A stretch of DNA of 64,000 nt, taken from NCBI RefSeq assembly GCF_900111685.1, contig NZ_FOHX01000009.1:248001-312000 (forward strand), written 5' to 3'. The stretch comes from Nonomuraea wenchangensis. GTDB taxonomy: Bacteria > Actinomycetota > Actinomycetes > Streptosporangiales > Streptosporangiaceae. This document shows, one piece after another, positions 1 through 7,560 of this stretch. The notes beneath the pieces were generated by a model, which was given only the letters and a program-made list of their open reading frames with translations, ran no database searches and was not told where the DNA came from. Both the position numbers and the translations under genes were made by a program. Each line of letters opens with the position of its first letter. The stretch's first letter is position 1.

Positions 1-893
1 TCCGGCAGGCGATGATGCGCCTGGCCGCCCGCATCCGCGAGGACGGCACGCGGCCCGGCTGGTTCTTCGGCGTGTGGCAGCCACCCGCCGTCACCGACCC
101 GCGCACCGGCCGGACCGTCCCGTTCGCCGACGCCGACCCGGCGCTGCTCTGCTCCGAACCCCGCTGCTGGACCCTAGAGGCGGGAGCCGCCTGGCACGGC
201 TTCGACGGCATGTCCGAGGGCTACTGCCTGCTCGACCCGGTCAAGGTGACCATCACCTGCCCAGGCGCCGACGCCGCCACCGGCACGCTCGACTGGGGCA
301 TCCCGGCCCGCGTCGTGGCCGCCTACCTCCAGCGACGCGGCATCGTGGTGGAGAAGACCGGCGACCACACGTTGCTGGTGCTGTTCTCGATGGGGATCAC
401 CAAAGGCAAGTGGGGCACCCTGATCGACGCCCTCACCGACTTCAAGAACGCCTACGACGCCGACCTCCCTCTGGCGGAGGTGCTGCCCGGTTTCGGCCCG
501 CCCGCGATCTCGCTCCAGAAGCTCTGCACCCTGGTCCACGAGAAGCTGCGCGACTCCGGAGCCGGAAAGCTCCTCGACCAGGTCTTCACCTTCCTGCCGG
601 AGCCCGTCGCCACACCCGCCGACTGCTACCAGGCCATGATCCGAGCCCGCACCGAACGCGTCCCGCTGAGCCACCTGCCGGGCCGGGCCGCCGCGGCCAC
701 GGTGGTCGTCACACCGCCCGGCATCCCCATGCTGATGCCCGGCGAGGCGACCGGCCCCGCCGACGGGCCACTGATGACCTACCTGCGCGTCCTGGAGGAC
801 TTCGACCGGGCCTTCCCCGACCTGGCCACCGACATCCACGGCGCCCACCGCGACACCGACGGCCGCTACTGGCTGGAAGTCCTCAAAAACTAA
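1..893 (+). CDS. Orn/Lys/Arg decarboxylase, C-terminal part (5' end outside window)
   Basis: This is the C-terminal ~297 codons of a PLP-dependent basic amino acid decarboxylase of the Orn/Lys/Arg (fold type I, SpeA/LdcC-like) class. The frame is already open at base 3, so the true start and the PLP-lysine domain lie left of the window. What is visible is the end of the large domain (residues FFGVWQPP, SEGYCLLDPVKVT) and the C-terminal domain with the family hallmark PPGIPMLMPGE and a closing DGRYWLEVLKN. The reaction would be decarboxylation of arginine, lysine or ornithine to a polyamine precursor; the substrate cannot be told from this part. It is followed by a 340-bp gap and the opposite-strand ispE, so no operon partner is visible downstream. 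The family call is secure and substrate specificity is open. Confidence 0.85.
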   Translation, partial: RQAMMRLAARIREDGTRPGWFFGVWQPPAVTDPRTGRTVPFADADPALLCSEPRCWTLEAGAAWHGFDGMSEGYCLLDPVKVTITCPGADAATGTLDWGIPARVVAAYLQRRGIVVEKTGDHTLLVLFSMGITKGKWGTLIDALTDFKNAYDADLPLAEVLPGFGPPAISLQKLCTLVHEKLRDSGAGKLLDQVFTFLPEPVATPADCYQAMIRARTERVPLSHLPGRAAAATVVVTPPGIPMLMPGEATGPADGPLMTYLRVLEDFDRAFPDLATDIHGAHRDTDGRYWLEVLKN

Positions 894-1233
894 CCACTCC
901 CTCCCGCCCCGCCCCCGCCCGCGACTGACCCCCTTCTCAAGGCTGTGACGTGCGCTCGAACTCACACCGCCCTCACGCGCGCCGAGGCGGTGACGCTCCC
1001 GGCCGTCCCTTGCACGCGCGCCTCGTGCGGAGGCTTGAACGGTTGCGAGCGAGAGCTGTGAACGGCCGGTCTTGATCGGAGACGTGGGACCGACTGTGAG
1101 GAGCCGGTCATGATCGGGGCTCGATCTGCGCACCGGCCTGGTCGCCGCCCCGACCCCGCCCCCGACCCCGCCGGACTGCTCGCGGCGCATCGACCGTTCC
1201 AACCCACGGAAGCGAAGCGGCGCAATCGCGGGA
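894..1233. other. Intergenic stretch with a 15-bp direct repeat
   Basis: No gene is supported here; open frames are antisense shadows. The first bases are a C-rich tract after the decarboxylase stop. A 15-bp motif, gccggtc(t/a)tgatcgg, occurs twice at 1065-1079 and 1103-1117 with one mismatch and 38 bp between starts. It could be a pair of regulator sites, but there is no promoter pointing into a gene close by. ispE ends at the right edge. Confidence 0.35.
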
Positions 1234-2136
1234 TCAGACCAGGGTCGCGCCGTGGACGGGGCCGTGGGCGGGGACGGCGGTGTGCGCGGCGCCCGTGGCC
1301 GTGAGGCTGCCGGCCAGGTCACGGGCGTGGAGGGCGTCGATGGCGAGGAACGCGCAGGTGGGGCCGGAGCCGGAGACGATGGCGCCCAGCGCGCCGTGCT
1401 GGCGACCGGCCTCCAGCGTAGGAGCGAGCTCCGGACGCAGGTTGAGCGCGGCCGGCTGGAGGTCGTTGCTGAGGTGGGAGCCGAGGGCGTAGGCGTCGCC
1501 GGTGCCCAGAGCCTCCAGGAGAGAGTCGTTGAGCTGCGGCCAGGGCACCTCCGCCGCCTCAGCGGCCCGGAGCCGGTCGCATTCGGCGTACACGCTGGCC
1601 GTGGAGAGGCCGCCGTCGGCGAGCGCGAACACCCAGTGGAACGTGCCGCCCGTCGGCAGCTCGCTCAGCTGCTCGCCCCGGCCGGTGCCGACGGCAGTGC
1701 CGCCGAGCAGGGAGAACGGGACGTCGCTGCCGAGATCCCCGGCGATCTCCATCAGATCGTCGAACGGCAGGCCGAGCCCCCAGAGCTCGTTGCAGGCCAC
1801 CAGGGCGCCGGCGGCGTCGGCGCTGCCGCCCGCCATGCCGCCCGCCACCGGAATGTCCTTGTTGATGATCAGGTGTGCGCCGTAGGTGCGTCCCGCGTGC
1901 TTGGCGAGGGCGCGGGCAGCGCGGATCGCCAGGTTGGCGTCGTCCACCGGCACCTGGTCGGCCCACTTGCCGTTGACCGACACGGTGATGGACTCGGACT
2001 CCTTGGCCACCACCTCGTCGAAGATCGACACGGCATGGAAGACGTTGACCAGGTCGTGGTAGCCATCATCCCTGAGCGGGCCGACAGAAAGCTGCACGTT
2101 GACCTTCGCGGGCACACGTACGGTCACCGAACTCAT
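1234..2136 (-). CDS. ispE: 4-diphosphocytidyl-2-C-methyl-D-erythritol kinase
   Basis: GHMP-family kinase that phosphorylates the 2-hydroxyl of CDP-methylerythritol in the cytosolic MEP isoprenoid pathway. The 300-residue product has the N-terminal signature VPAKVNVQL, the substrate loop DDGYHDL, the glycine-rich ATP loop PVAGGMAGGSADAAGAL, a GSDVPF segment and the C-terminal GSGPTCAFLA motif. Length and motif order fit a complete IspE. I chose the ATG at 2136 (MSSVTVRVPAKVN) over an upstream in-frame GTG at 2178, because the family begins just before VPAKVN. In actinobacteria ispE commonly sits directly downstream of rsmA on the same strand. Here two genes, the arginase homologue and the NlpC/P60 gene, lie between them. 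Confidence 0.95.
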   Translation of the reverse strand: MSSVTVRVPAKVNVQLSVGPLRDDGYHDLVNVFHAVSIFDEVVAKESESITVSVNGKWADQVPVDDANLAIRAARALAKHAGRTYGAHLIINKDIPVAGGMAGGSADAAGALVACNELWGLGLPFDDLMEIAGDLGSDVPFSLLGGTAVGTGRGEQLSELPTGGTFHWVFALADGGLSTASVYAECDRLRAAEAAEVPWPQLNDSLLEALGTGDAYALGSHLSNDLQPAALNLRPELAPTLEAGRQHGALGAIVSGSGPTCAFLAIDALHARDLAGSLTATGAAHTAVPAHGPVHGATLV

Positions 2137-2346
2137 CGATCTTCTGCCACTCTCATCGCTTGCCGGGGTCAAGGACACTCGATGTTATCGGTGCCCGGAG
2201 CCCTGACATGCGGTTCTCGAAAGATGAGCCGTGGAACGGTCGGATCCTCGACACGTACAGTCAGGTTGGTGACCATTTGCCCCCATGCTCTGCAGTTACG
2301 ACGGGTGATGGCAGACGTGGGGTCTCGTGAGGTTAAGGACGGGATT

Positions 2347-3369
2347 GTGGCGACGTTGCGGAAAGTTGCGGTTGTCGAAGTGCCGCAGTGGCGGGGGTCT
2401 GGGTCGCCTACGGCGGAGCGGCTGCGCGAAGGGGCACGGGTCGTCGCCGACCTGGTCGACGCGGCGACGGTGCGGGTGGTGGGCGAGGTCGCGCACAGGG
2501 TGCGGGTAGCGATCGAGGACGGCCAGCCTGCCGCGACAGCGGGTCGGGTGCGGGCAGCCGTTGAGGATGGCGGTCCTGCCGCGACAGCGGCTCCGGTGCG
2601 AGCTGCCGTAGAGGATGATGGGCCTGCTGCGACGGCGGGTCGGGTGCGGGCGGCGGTTGAGGATGGGAGTTTGGGGGTTGCGGCGGGTCGGGTGCGGGCT
2701 GCCGTTGAGGGGGTTGGCGATGGCGTGTTGGTCGTCGCTGTGGGCGGGGACTGCGGGGTCGAGCTGGAGCCGGTTTCTGCGGCGCGCAGGCGGTATGGCG
2801 ATCGGCTGGTGGTGGTGTGGTTCGACGCCCACGGCGATCTGAACACGCCGGAGTCGTCGCCGTCAGGCGCCTATCACGGGATGGTGCTGCGGGCGCTCAC
2901 GGGCGAGGGCCCGGAGGGGCTGGCGGCCGAGGAGCCGCTGGACCCTCGGCGCATCGTGCTGGCCGGGGTGCGGGATCTCGATCCGCCGGAGGCGGCCTTC
3001 GTGACCCATGCCGGAATCCGGTGGGTGACGATGGCGGAGACGGGGACGGCGGAAGCTCTCCTCGCGGCGATCGAGGCGGTCGGCGGCCCCGATGCGGCTG
3101 TGTACGTGCACATCGACCTCGACGTGCTCGACCCGGAGGTCTTCCGGAGCGTGGGATGTCCTACACCTGGTGGCATGCATCCTGAGCGGCTGCTTTCGTT
3201 GGTGACGGCGATCGGCGGTCGATTCGAGGTGGCCGGGCTCGGGCTCATGGAGTATGAGGCCGGCGACCTGGAGGACGAGGCGGACGGGGATCGGGAAGTG
3301 CTGGCGGAGCTGGTCGGCGGGGTGGTGGCTGCCGTCGCTGGTCATCCAGGGCGTACGGCGCCCCGGTAG
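2347..3369 (+). CDS. Arginase/agmatinase-family hydrolase with internal tandem repeat
   Basis: Ureohydrolase-fold protein of about 340 residues. The conserved core is present: N-terminal VAVVEVPQWRG, then VAVGGDCG, the manganese motif WFDAHGDLNTPESSPSGAYHGM, and the second metal motif HIDLDVLDP followed by TPGGM. Members hydrolyse arginine or related guanidino compounds to urea; the exact substrate is not evident. The usual GGDH metal-ligand histidine is cysteine here. Between the first strand and GGDC lies an insertion of about four and a half 16-residue repeats (RVRAAVEDGGPAATAA type), making the protein longer than the usual 270-310 residues. I chose the GTG at 2347 because aagga lies 7 nt upstream; an ATG at 2308 is possible but has no ribosome site. 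The 3' end overlaps the convergent NlpC/P60 gene by 28 nt. Confidence 0.85.
   Translation: MATLRKVAVVEVPQWRGSGSPTAERLREGARVVADLVDAATVRVVGEVAHRVRVAIEDGQPAATAGRVRAAVEDGGPAATAAPVRAAVEDDGPAATAGRVRAAVEDGSLGVAAGRVRAAVEGVGDGVLVVAVGGDCGVELEPVSAARRRYGDRLVVVWFDAHGDLNTPESSPSGAYHGMVLRALTGEGPEGLAAEEPLDPRRIVLAGVRDLDPPEAAFVTHAGIRWVTMAETGTAEALLAAIEAVGGPDAAVYVHIDLDVLDPEVFRSVGCPTPGGMHPERLLSLVTAIGGRFEVAGLGLMEYEAGDLEDEADGDREVLAELVGGVVAAVAGHPGRTAPR
2497..2736 (+). repeat. 48-nt in-frame tandem repeat inside the arginase gene
   Basis: Units begin at 2497, 2545, 2593, 2641 and (partial) 2689, each 48 nt and encoding RVR(A/V)A(V/I)EDGxPAATA(G/A). The first three copies are nearly identical at protein level; the fourth diverges in its second half and the fifth runs into the conserved core. 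The reading frame is kept throughout, so the repeat is translated. It probably arose by slippage or unequal crossing over and inserts a series of short helices into a surface region of the hydrolase. Confidence 0.85.
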
Positions 3370-4013
3370 ACGGCGCGGTAGTAGGAGGAGTTGAGGAAGC
3401 TCGTCGTGCGGACCACGTCGCCGGTCTTGGGTGCGTGGACCATCAAACCGCCGCCCAGGTAGAGGGCCACGTGCGTGGGGTCGCCTCCGCCGCCGCCGAA
3501 GAAGAGGAGGTCGCCGGCGCGGCGGGCGGTGCGGGCGATCCTGCGGCCCTGGCGGAACTGGGCCCCGGTGTAGTGGCTCAGCCGCACGCCGGCTCTGGAC
3601 CAGGCGTAGAGGGTGAGACCGCTGCAGTCGAAGCCGCGGGTCGCCGCGCCTCTGCCGATGCCGAGAGTGGGGCCTTTCGTCGAGCCGCCGCCCCAGGAGA
3701 AGGAGACGCCGAGTTGGGCCAGGGCCGCGGAGGCGGCGATCTGGCCTCTCGTGAGCTTCCTCTTGATGGATTTCTTTCTGGCCAGGCGTTTCTTCGTGTG
3801 GCGGGTGGCTTCGGCTGCCGTCGTCGCCGCCATGGTCGTTGTCGCCGTGGCTTCTGTGGTGGTGGCCAGGGCGGTGGTGGCGGTGAAGAGGGCGCAGGTC
3901 AGGGCGGCGATGCGGGCCAGGGGGCGGGGAGCGGCCGCGCGGGCATCAGGGGCGGCGGGCGAGGCGGCGGGTGAGGTGGCGGAGAGCGACGCTGCGGTGC
4001 TGGTGCGGGACAT
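3342..4013 (-). CDS. Secreted NlpC/P60 cell-wall hydrolase
   Basis: Peptidoglycan endopeptidase of the NlpC/P60 family, 223 residues, expected to cut stem peptides outside the membrane. An N-terminal export signal is visible (basic RPLARIAAL followed by a short hydrophobic stretch ending TTALA), then an Ala/Thr-rich and Lys/Arg-rich linker. The catalytic domain contains the cysteine motif FDCSGL, the histidine in PTHVALYLGGG and the third polar residue in MVHAPKTG. A GGAGG ribosome site precedes the ATG. The gene is convergent with the arginase gene (28-nt overlap), with rsmA upstream on the same strand 435 bp away. No SH3 or LysM binding domain is present, so it is a minimal single-domain hydrolase. 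Confidence 0.9.
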   Translation of the reverse strand: MSRTSTAASLSATSPAASPAAPDARAAAPRPLARIAALTCALFTATTALATTTEATATTTMAATTAAEATRHTKKRLARKKSIKRKLTRGQIAASAALAQLGVSFSWGGGSTKGPTLGIGRGAATRGFDCSGLTLYAWSRAGVRLSHYTGAQFRQGRRIARTARRAGDLLFFGGGGGDPTHVALYLGGGLMVHAPKTGDVVRTTSFLNSSYYRAVYRGAVRPG

Positions 4014-4448
4014 TCGGGCCTCCGTGGTCGTGAACGAGGACGAACGAGAACGAGGCCAGGGTCCTGCGGGATGGCGGGCCGCCGAAGGGCCGAACGGGGT
4101 TCTGTGGATGAGAGGGCGGGTGAGGTGAATGCCTGTGGACAGGGAGTGGCAGGCGGCGGGCGCCTGACCACCTCGCCGCTACTCGGCGGCTGGACGGTGC
4201 ACGGGCGGCTGCCTCAGCGGCTTTGTGGGAGCAGGCTGACGCCCGGCCGCATGGGCAGGGGCCCTAACGGCACAGGGGAGTCCAGTGGAATGGGTTCCGA
4301 CGGCACGGGGGCGAACGGCACGGGGGCGAACGGCACGGGGGCGAACGGCACGGGGGCGAACGGCGCGGGGGCGAACGGCGCAGGGCGTTGGACCCCGTGG
4401 CGTGGGAGCGGGGTGGCTGTACGAGGTGGGGGGTGTGGGTGGTCGGGG
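4014..4448. other. Long intergenic region upstream of the NlpC/P60 gene
   Basis: This 435-bp gap has no supported gene. The strand-plus frames that cross it are antisense continuations over rsmA. It presumably holds the promoter of the NlpC/P60 gene on the minus strand and the end of the rsmA transcript. Its only striking content is the 15-bp minisatellite at 4302-4387. I saw no match to the conserved core of a ydaO/c-di-AMP riboswitch, which often precedes actinobacterial wall hydrolases. Confidence 0.4.
4302..4387. repeat. 15-bp tandem repeat (minisatellite)
   Basis: The unit ggcacgggggcgaac is repeated about 5.6 times head to tail. The first four copies are identical, the fifth has a to g at position 4 (ggcgcgggggcgaac), and the last is partial. 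It lies 61 bp past the rsmA stop on the rsmA strand. Because the unit is a multiple of three it reads as Gly-Ala-Asn-Gly-Thr in one plus frame, but no gene in that frame is credible. Confidence 0.9.
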
Positions 4449-5291
4449 TTAGGGCTTGAGTTCGGCTATGCGGGCGAAGGCGGTGATGTCGAGTTGTTCG
4501 CCGCGCGCGGACGGGTCCACACCTGCCGCGCGCAGGATGTTCTCCGCCTCGGGGGCGCTGCCCGCCCAGGACGCCAGGGCGGCGCGCAGGGTTTTGCGGC
4601 GCTGGGCGAAGGCGGCGTCCACGACGGCGAAGACCTGCTTGCGGGTGGCCTTCGTGGCCGGCGGCTCGCGGCGGGCGAGGGAGACCAGGCCGCTGTCGAC
4701 GTTGGGGACGGGCCAGAAGACGGTACGGCCGACCGGACCGGCCCGCCGTACGTCCGCGTACCAGGCGGCCTTGACCGACGGCACCCCGTACACCTTGGAG
4801 CCGGGGCCGGCCGCGAGGCGGTCGGCCACCTCCGACTGCACCATGACCAGCCCCTTGCGCAGGGACGGAAGGGCCTCCAGGAGGTGGAGGACGACGGGGA
4901 CGGCCACGTTGTACGGCAGGTTCGCCACCAGGGCCGTCGGTACGTGACCGCCGAGGTCACCGGGCGTGATCCTCATGGCGTCGGCGTTGACCACCGTGAG
5001 GCGGTCGGCCAGACCGCGTTCGGCGACCGTGAGAGGGAGCTGGGTCGCGAGCACCGGGTCGATCTCGACGGCCACCACGTGCGCGGCCGACGGCAGCAGG
5101 GCCAGGGTGAGCGAGCCGAGCCCGGGGCCGACCTCTATGACCACGTCGTCGGCCGAGAGGTCGGCCACCCGGACGATCCGGCGGACGGTCCCCGCGTCGA
5201 TCACGAAGTTCTGGCCGAGCTTTTTTGTCGGACGAAGATTCAGCTTGTCCGCCAAAATACGTATTTCTGCCGGGCCCAACAGGCTCATCAT
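4449..5291 (-). CDS. rsmA: 16S rRNA (adenine1518-N6/adenine1519-N6)-dimethyltransferase
   Basis: KsgA/RsmA dimethylates two adjacent adenines in the 3' hairpin of 16S rRNA during small-subunit assembly. The 280-residue product shows LGQNFVID near the N-terminus, the SAM motif I VIEVGPGLGSLTLALL, acidic VAVEIDP, catalytic motif IV NLPYNVAVPVV and FWPVPNVDSG. Length is normal. Two adjacent ATG codons (5291, 5288) could start it; a gggag about 9 nt before the first favours 5291. The kinase gene is divergent, starting about 65 bp away. rsmA and ispE share a strand but are separated by about 2.3 kb of other genes. Confidence 0.95.
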   Translation of the reverse strand: MMSLLGPAEIRILADKLNLRPTKKLGQNFVIDAGTVRRIVRVADLSADDVVIEVGPGLGSLTLALLPSAAHVVAVEIDPVLATQLPLTVAERGLADRLTVVNADAMRITPGDLGGHVPTALVANLPYNVAVPVVLHLLEALPSLRKGLVMVQSEVADRLAAGPGSKVYGVPSVKAAWYADVRRAGPVGRTVFWPVPNVDSGLVSLARREPPATKATRKQVFAVVDAAFAQRRKTLRAALASWAGSAPEAENILRAAGVDPSARGEQLDITAFARIAELKP

Positions 5292-5355
5292 CCAACCAGT
5301 CTCCCGCATCGAAGAACTGGAGATGGCGGATGGGGAGACCAAAGGAGAGGATGGC

Positions 5356-7560
5356 GTGGAACAGGAAGGGACGTCCCTCATGGAGCCAACGGGCGCCGCG
5401 CCGCTCCGCCCAACAGACCTGCGGGAGATCGGCCCGTACCGCCTGCTGGGGCGACTCGGCGAAGGCGGCATGGGGACCGTCTTCCTCGCCCGCGCGCCGA
5501 CGGGCCGTTTCGTCGCGCTCAAGGTCGTGAAGGCGGAGTTCGCCAACCAGGAGGGGTTCGCGGCCCGGTTCCACGCGGAGGTGGAGAACGCGCGCCGCGT
5601 GGCGTCGTTCTGCACCGCTCAGGTGCTGGACAACGGCAACACCGGCGACGGCCGCCCCTTCATGGTGACCGAGTACATCGCGGGCACCCCGCTTTCCGAG
5701 CAGATCGCCAAGTTCGGAGCGCTGGACCCGGGGCCGTTACACGGCGTCGGTCTCGGTGTGGCGGCGGCGCTGGCCGCGATCCACGTGGCCGGGCTCGTGC
5801 ACCGCGACCTCAAGCCGGCCAACGTCATCCTCTCCCTGTCCGGGCCTCGCGTGATCGACTTCGGGATCGCGCGGGCGCTCGACCGGGAGACCGGGTTCAC
5901 GATGTCGGGCGAGCTGCTGGGCAGTCCCGGGTGGTGGGCGCCCGAGCAGGTACGCGGAGAGGCGATCAGCCCGGCCGTCGACATCTTCGCCTGGGGCTGT
6001 CTCATCGCGTACGCGGGCAACGGACGGCACCCGTTCGGCCGTGGCGACCCCATCACGATGGCCCACCGCGTGCTCAACACGCCGCCGGACCTGGGCGCGC
6101 TGCCCGCTCCGCTCAACGAGCTCGTACGTCTGGCCACCTCGATGGACCCGGCGGCACGCCCCACCGCGCAGGACCTGCTGATCGCGCTGGTGGGCGGGAA
6201 CACCCCGGCACCGTCGATCAACCCGCCGACGCTGGTCGCCACCGAGATGCTCAGCGACTGGCAGCCGCCGAGGAACGTGGTGGACGAGCCGGACATCACG
6301 GCCACGTTCACGACGACGCCGCCGCCGGAGAACGCGGCCGGCAAGGGCACGGGCGCGAGCGGCGGGGCCCAACGAGGGCCGACCGGTGCGGCGGCAGGGA
6401 CAGGCGGCTTATCCAACGCCGGGCGGTCACCGTCCGGCGCATCCACCGGGCCCCCGGCCGAATCCTCGGGGCGGGGGCAGGCCGCGTTCGAGGAGCTGGC
6501 GCGGAGGGAGGAGCTGGCGGCCAAAGAAGAGCTGGCCCGCTGGCCCGCCTCCCAGGGCGGCGGGCAGGAGGACGCCGGCGCTGGTCCCGGACGTGTACGC
6601 GGCCTGTTCAAGCGCAACAAGGGCGACGAGCGCGCGTCCGAAGGGGATGGTGGCGAGGGCGAGCGGAAGGGCGACGGGACGAGGGTTCCGCCGACCGGCA
6701 CAGCAGCCACCCTCTCGGCCACCGAGCACCCCGGCGAGCCCTTAGCCCGAACGCGACAGGACACGCCAGGTCGTCCGCCGCAGGGCGGGACCGGACGTGC
6801 GGACCAGGACACGGCTGGCCGGCCGGTTCAGGACCGGGGCGGCTGGGCGGGTCAGGGGCCGGCCGGGCGGGCGGGTGAGGCGTGGGGGCCTGGGGGGGTG
6901 CCCGCGCGGGAGCAGTTGCAGCGCATGGCGCATTCCGAGCAGCGCGCCGCCGACACCCAGCCCGGCGACCGGCGCACCGCCATCTCCCCCGAGCCGCTGC
7001 CGAACGAGCCCGACACCCTCGGCGGCGACCGTACCGCGGGCACCCGGTGGCTGATCGCCGCCGCGGCGGCCGTGCTGGCCATCGTGGTCACGGTGGGCGT
7101 GCTGATCGTGACGTCCGGCCGCGGCCCCGGCACCTCGACCGCGGGCGGCGGCCCGTCGCGGACCGCGACCACCGGCGCCGGCGCCGCGCCCAACGACGTG
7201 GGCCGCAGGTTCCCGCTGGGCGGCGAGCTCGACGACCCGATCGCCATCATCTCGTCCGCACCGCGGTGCGGGCTGAAGGAGTACGAGGGCAAGGTCGCCA
7301 CCCAGGGCCAGCTCTGCGTGATCCGCTGGACGATGCTCAACCCGGGCGGCGAGCGCAGGCCGCTGGTCCAGCCGGTGGTCACGCTGCTCGACGACCGCGG
7401 CGGCGAGCACGACCCGGCCGCCGTCACGCTGCCTCCGGCGATCCTGCCGGGCGCGCGGGTGGACAGCGCGTTCGTGTTCGACCTGGCGACGTACCGCAGG
7501 CCGGTCAAGCTGACGGCGACGATGCTGGAGAACGGCAAGCAGATCGAGGTGGCGTTGTGA
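5356..7560 (+). CDS. Membrane Ser/Thr protein kinase (PASTA-less, sensor type)
   Basis: Hanks-type kinase of about 734 residues that would phosphorylate Ser/Thr targets in response to an extracellular cue. The kinase domain runs from about residue 25 to 290 with the glycine loop GEGGMGTV, VALKVVK, catalytic HRDLKPANV (about 149), DFGIA (about 168) and the activation-loop end WWAPEQV. A long Pro/Gly/Glu-rich cytoplasmic linker follows, then one transmembrane helix (about 565-588). A small extracellular domain with two cysteines (about 637 and 653, APRCG and LCVIRW) resembles DUF4352-type beta-sandwich sensors. I prefer the GTG at 5356, preceded by aaaggagagg; an ATG at 5323 and an ATG at 5380 are alternatives. 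Its stop overlaps the next gene by GTGA, so the two are translationally coupled. Confidence 0.92.
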   Translation: MEQEGTSLMEPTGAAPLRPTDLREIGPYRLLGRLGEGGMGTVFLARAPTGRFVALKVVKAEFANQEGFAARFHAEVENARRVASFCTAQVLDNGNTGDGRPFMVTEYIAGTPLSEQIAKFGALDPGPLHGVGLGVAAALAAIHVAGLVHRDLKPANVILSLSGPRVIDFGIARALDRETGFTMSGELLGSPGWWAPEQVRGEAISPAVDIFAWGCLIAYAGNGRHPFGRGDPITMAHRVLNTPPDLGALPAPLNELVRLATSMDPAARPTAQDLLIALVGGNTPAPSINPPTLVATEMLSDWQPPRNVVDEPDITATFTTTPPPENAAGKGTGASGGAQRGPTGAAAGTGGLSNAGRSPSGASTGPPAESSGRGQAAFEELARREELAAKEELARWPASQGGGQEDAGAGPGRVRGLFKRNKGDERASEGDGGEGERKGDGTRVPPTGTAATLSATEHPGEPLARTRQDTPGRPPQGGTGRADQDTAGRPVQDRGGWAGQGPAGRAGEAWGPGGVPAREQLQRMAHSEQRAADTQPGDRRTAISPEPLPNEPDTLGGDRTAGTRWLIAAAAAVLAIVVTVGVLIVTSGRGPGTSTAGGGPSRTATTGAGAAPNDVGRRFPLGGELDDPIAIISSAPRCGLKEYEGKVATQGQLCVIRWTMLNPGGERRPLVQPVVTLLDDRGGEHDPAAVTLPPAILPGARVDSAFVFDLATYRRPVKLTATMLENGKQIEVAL

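Noticed and set aside
4302..4387. CRISPR array
   Set aside because: The 15-bp units are directly adjacent with no spacers, so it is a minisatellite.
4071..6878. A 935-codon open frame on the plus strand across rsmA and the kinase
   Set aside because: It is antisense to rsmA and out of frame with the kinase, has no family motif, and is a typical high-GC shadow.
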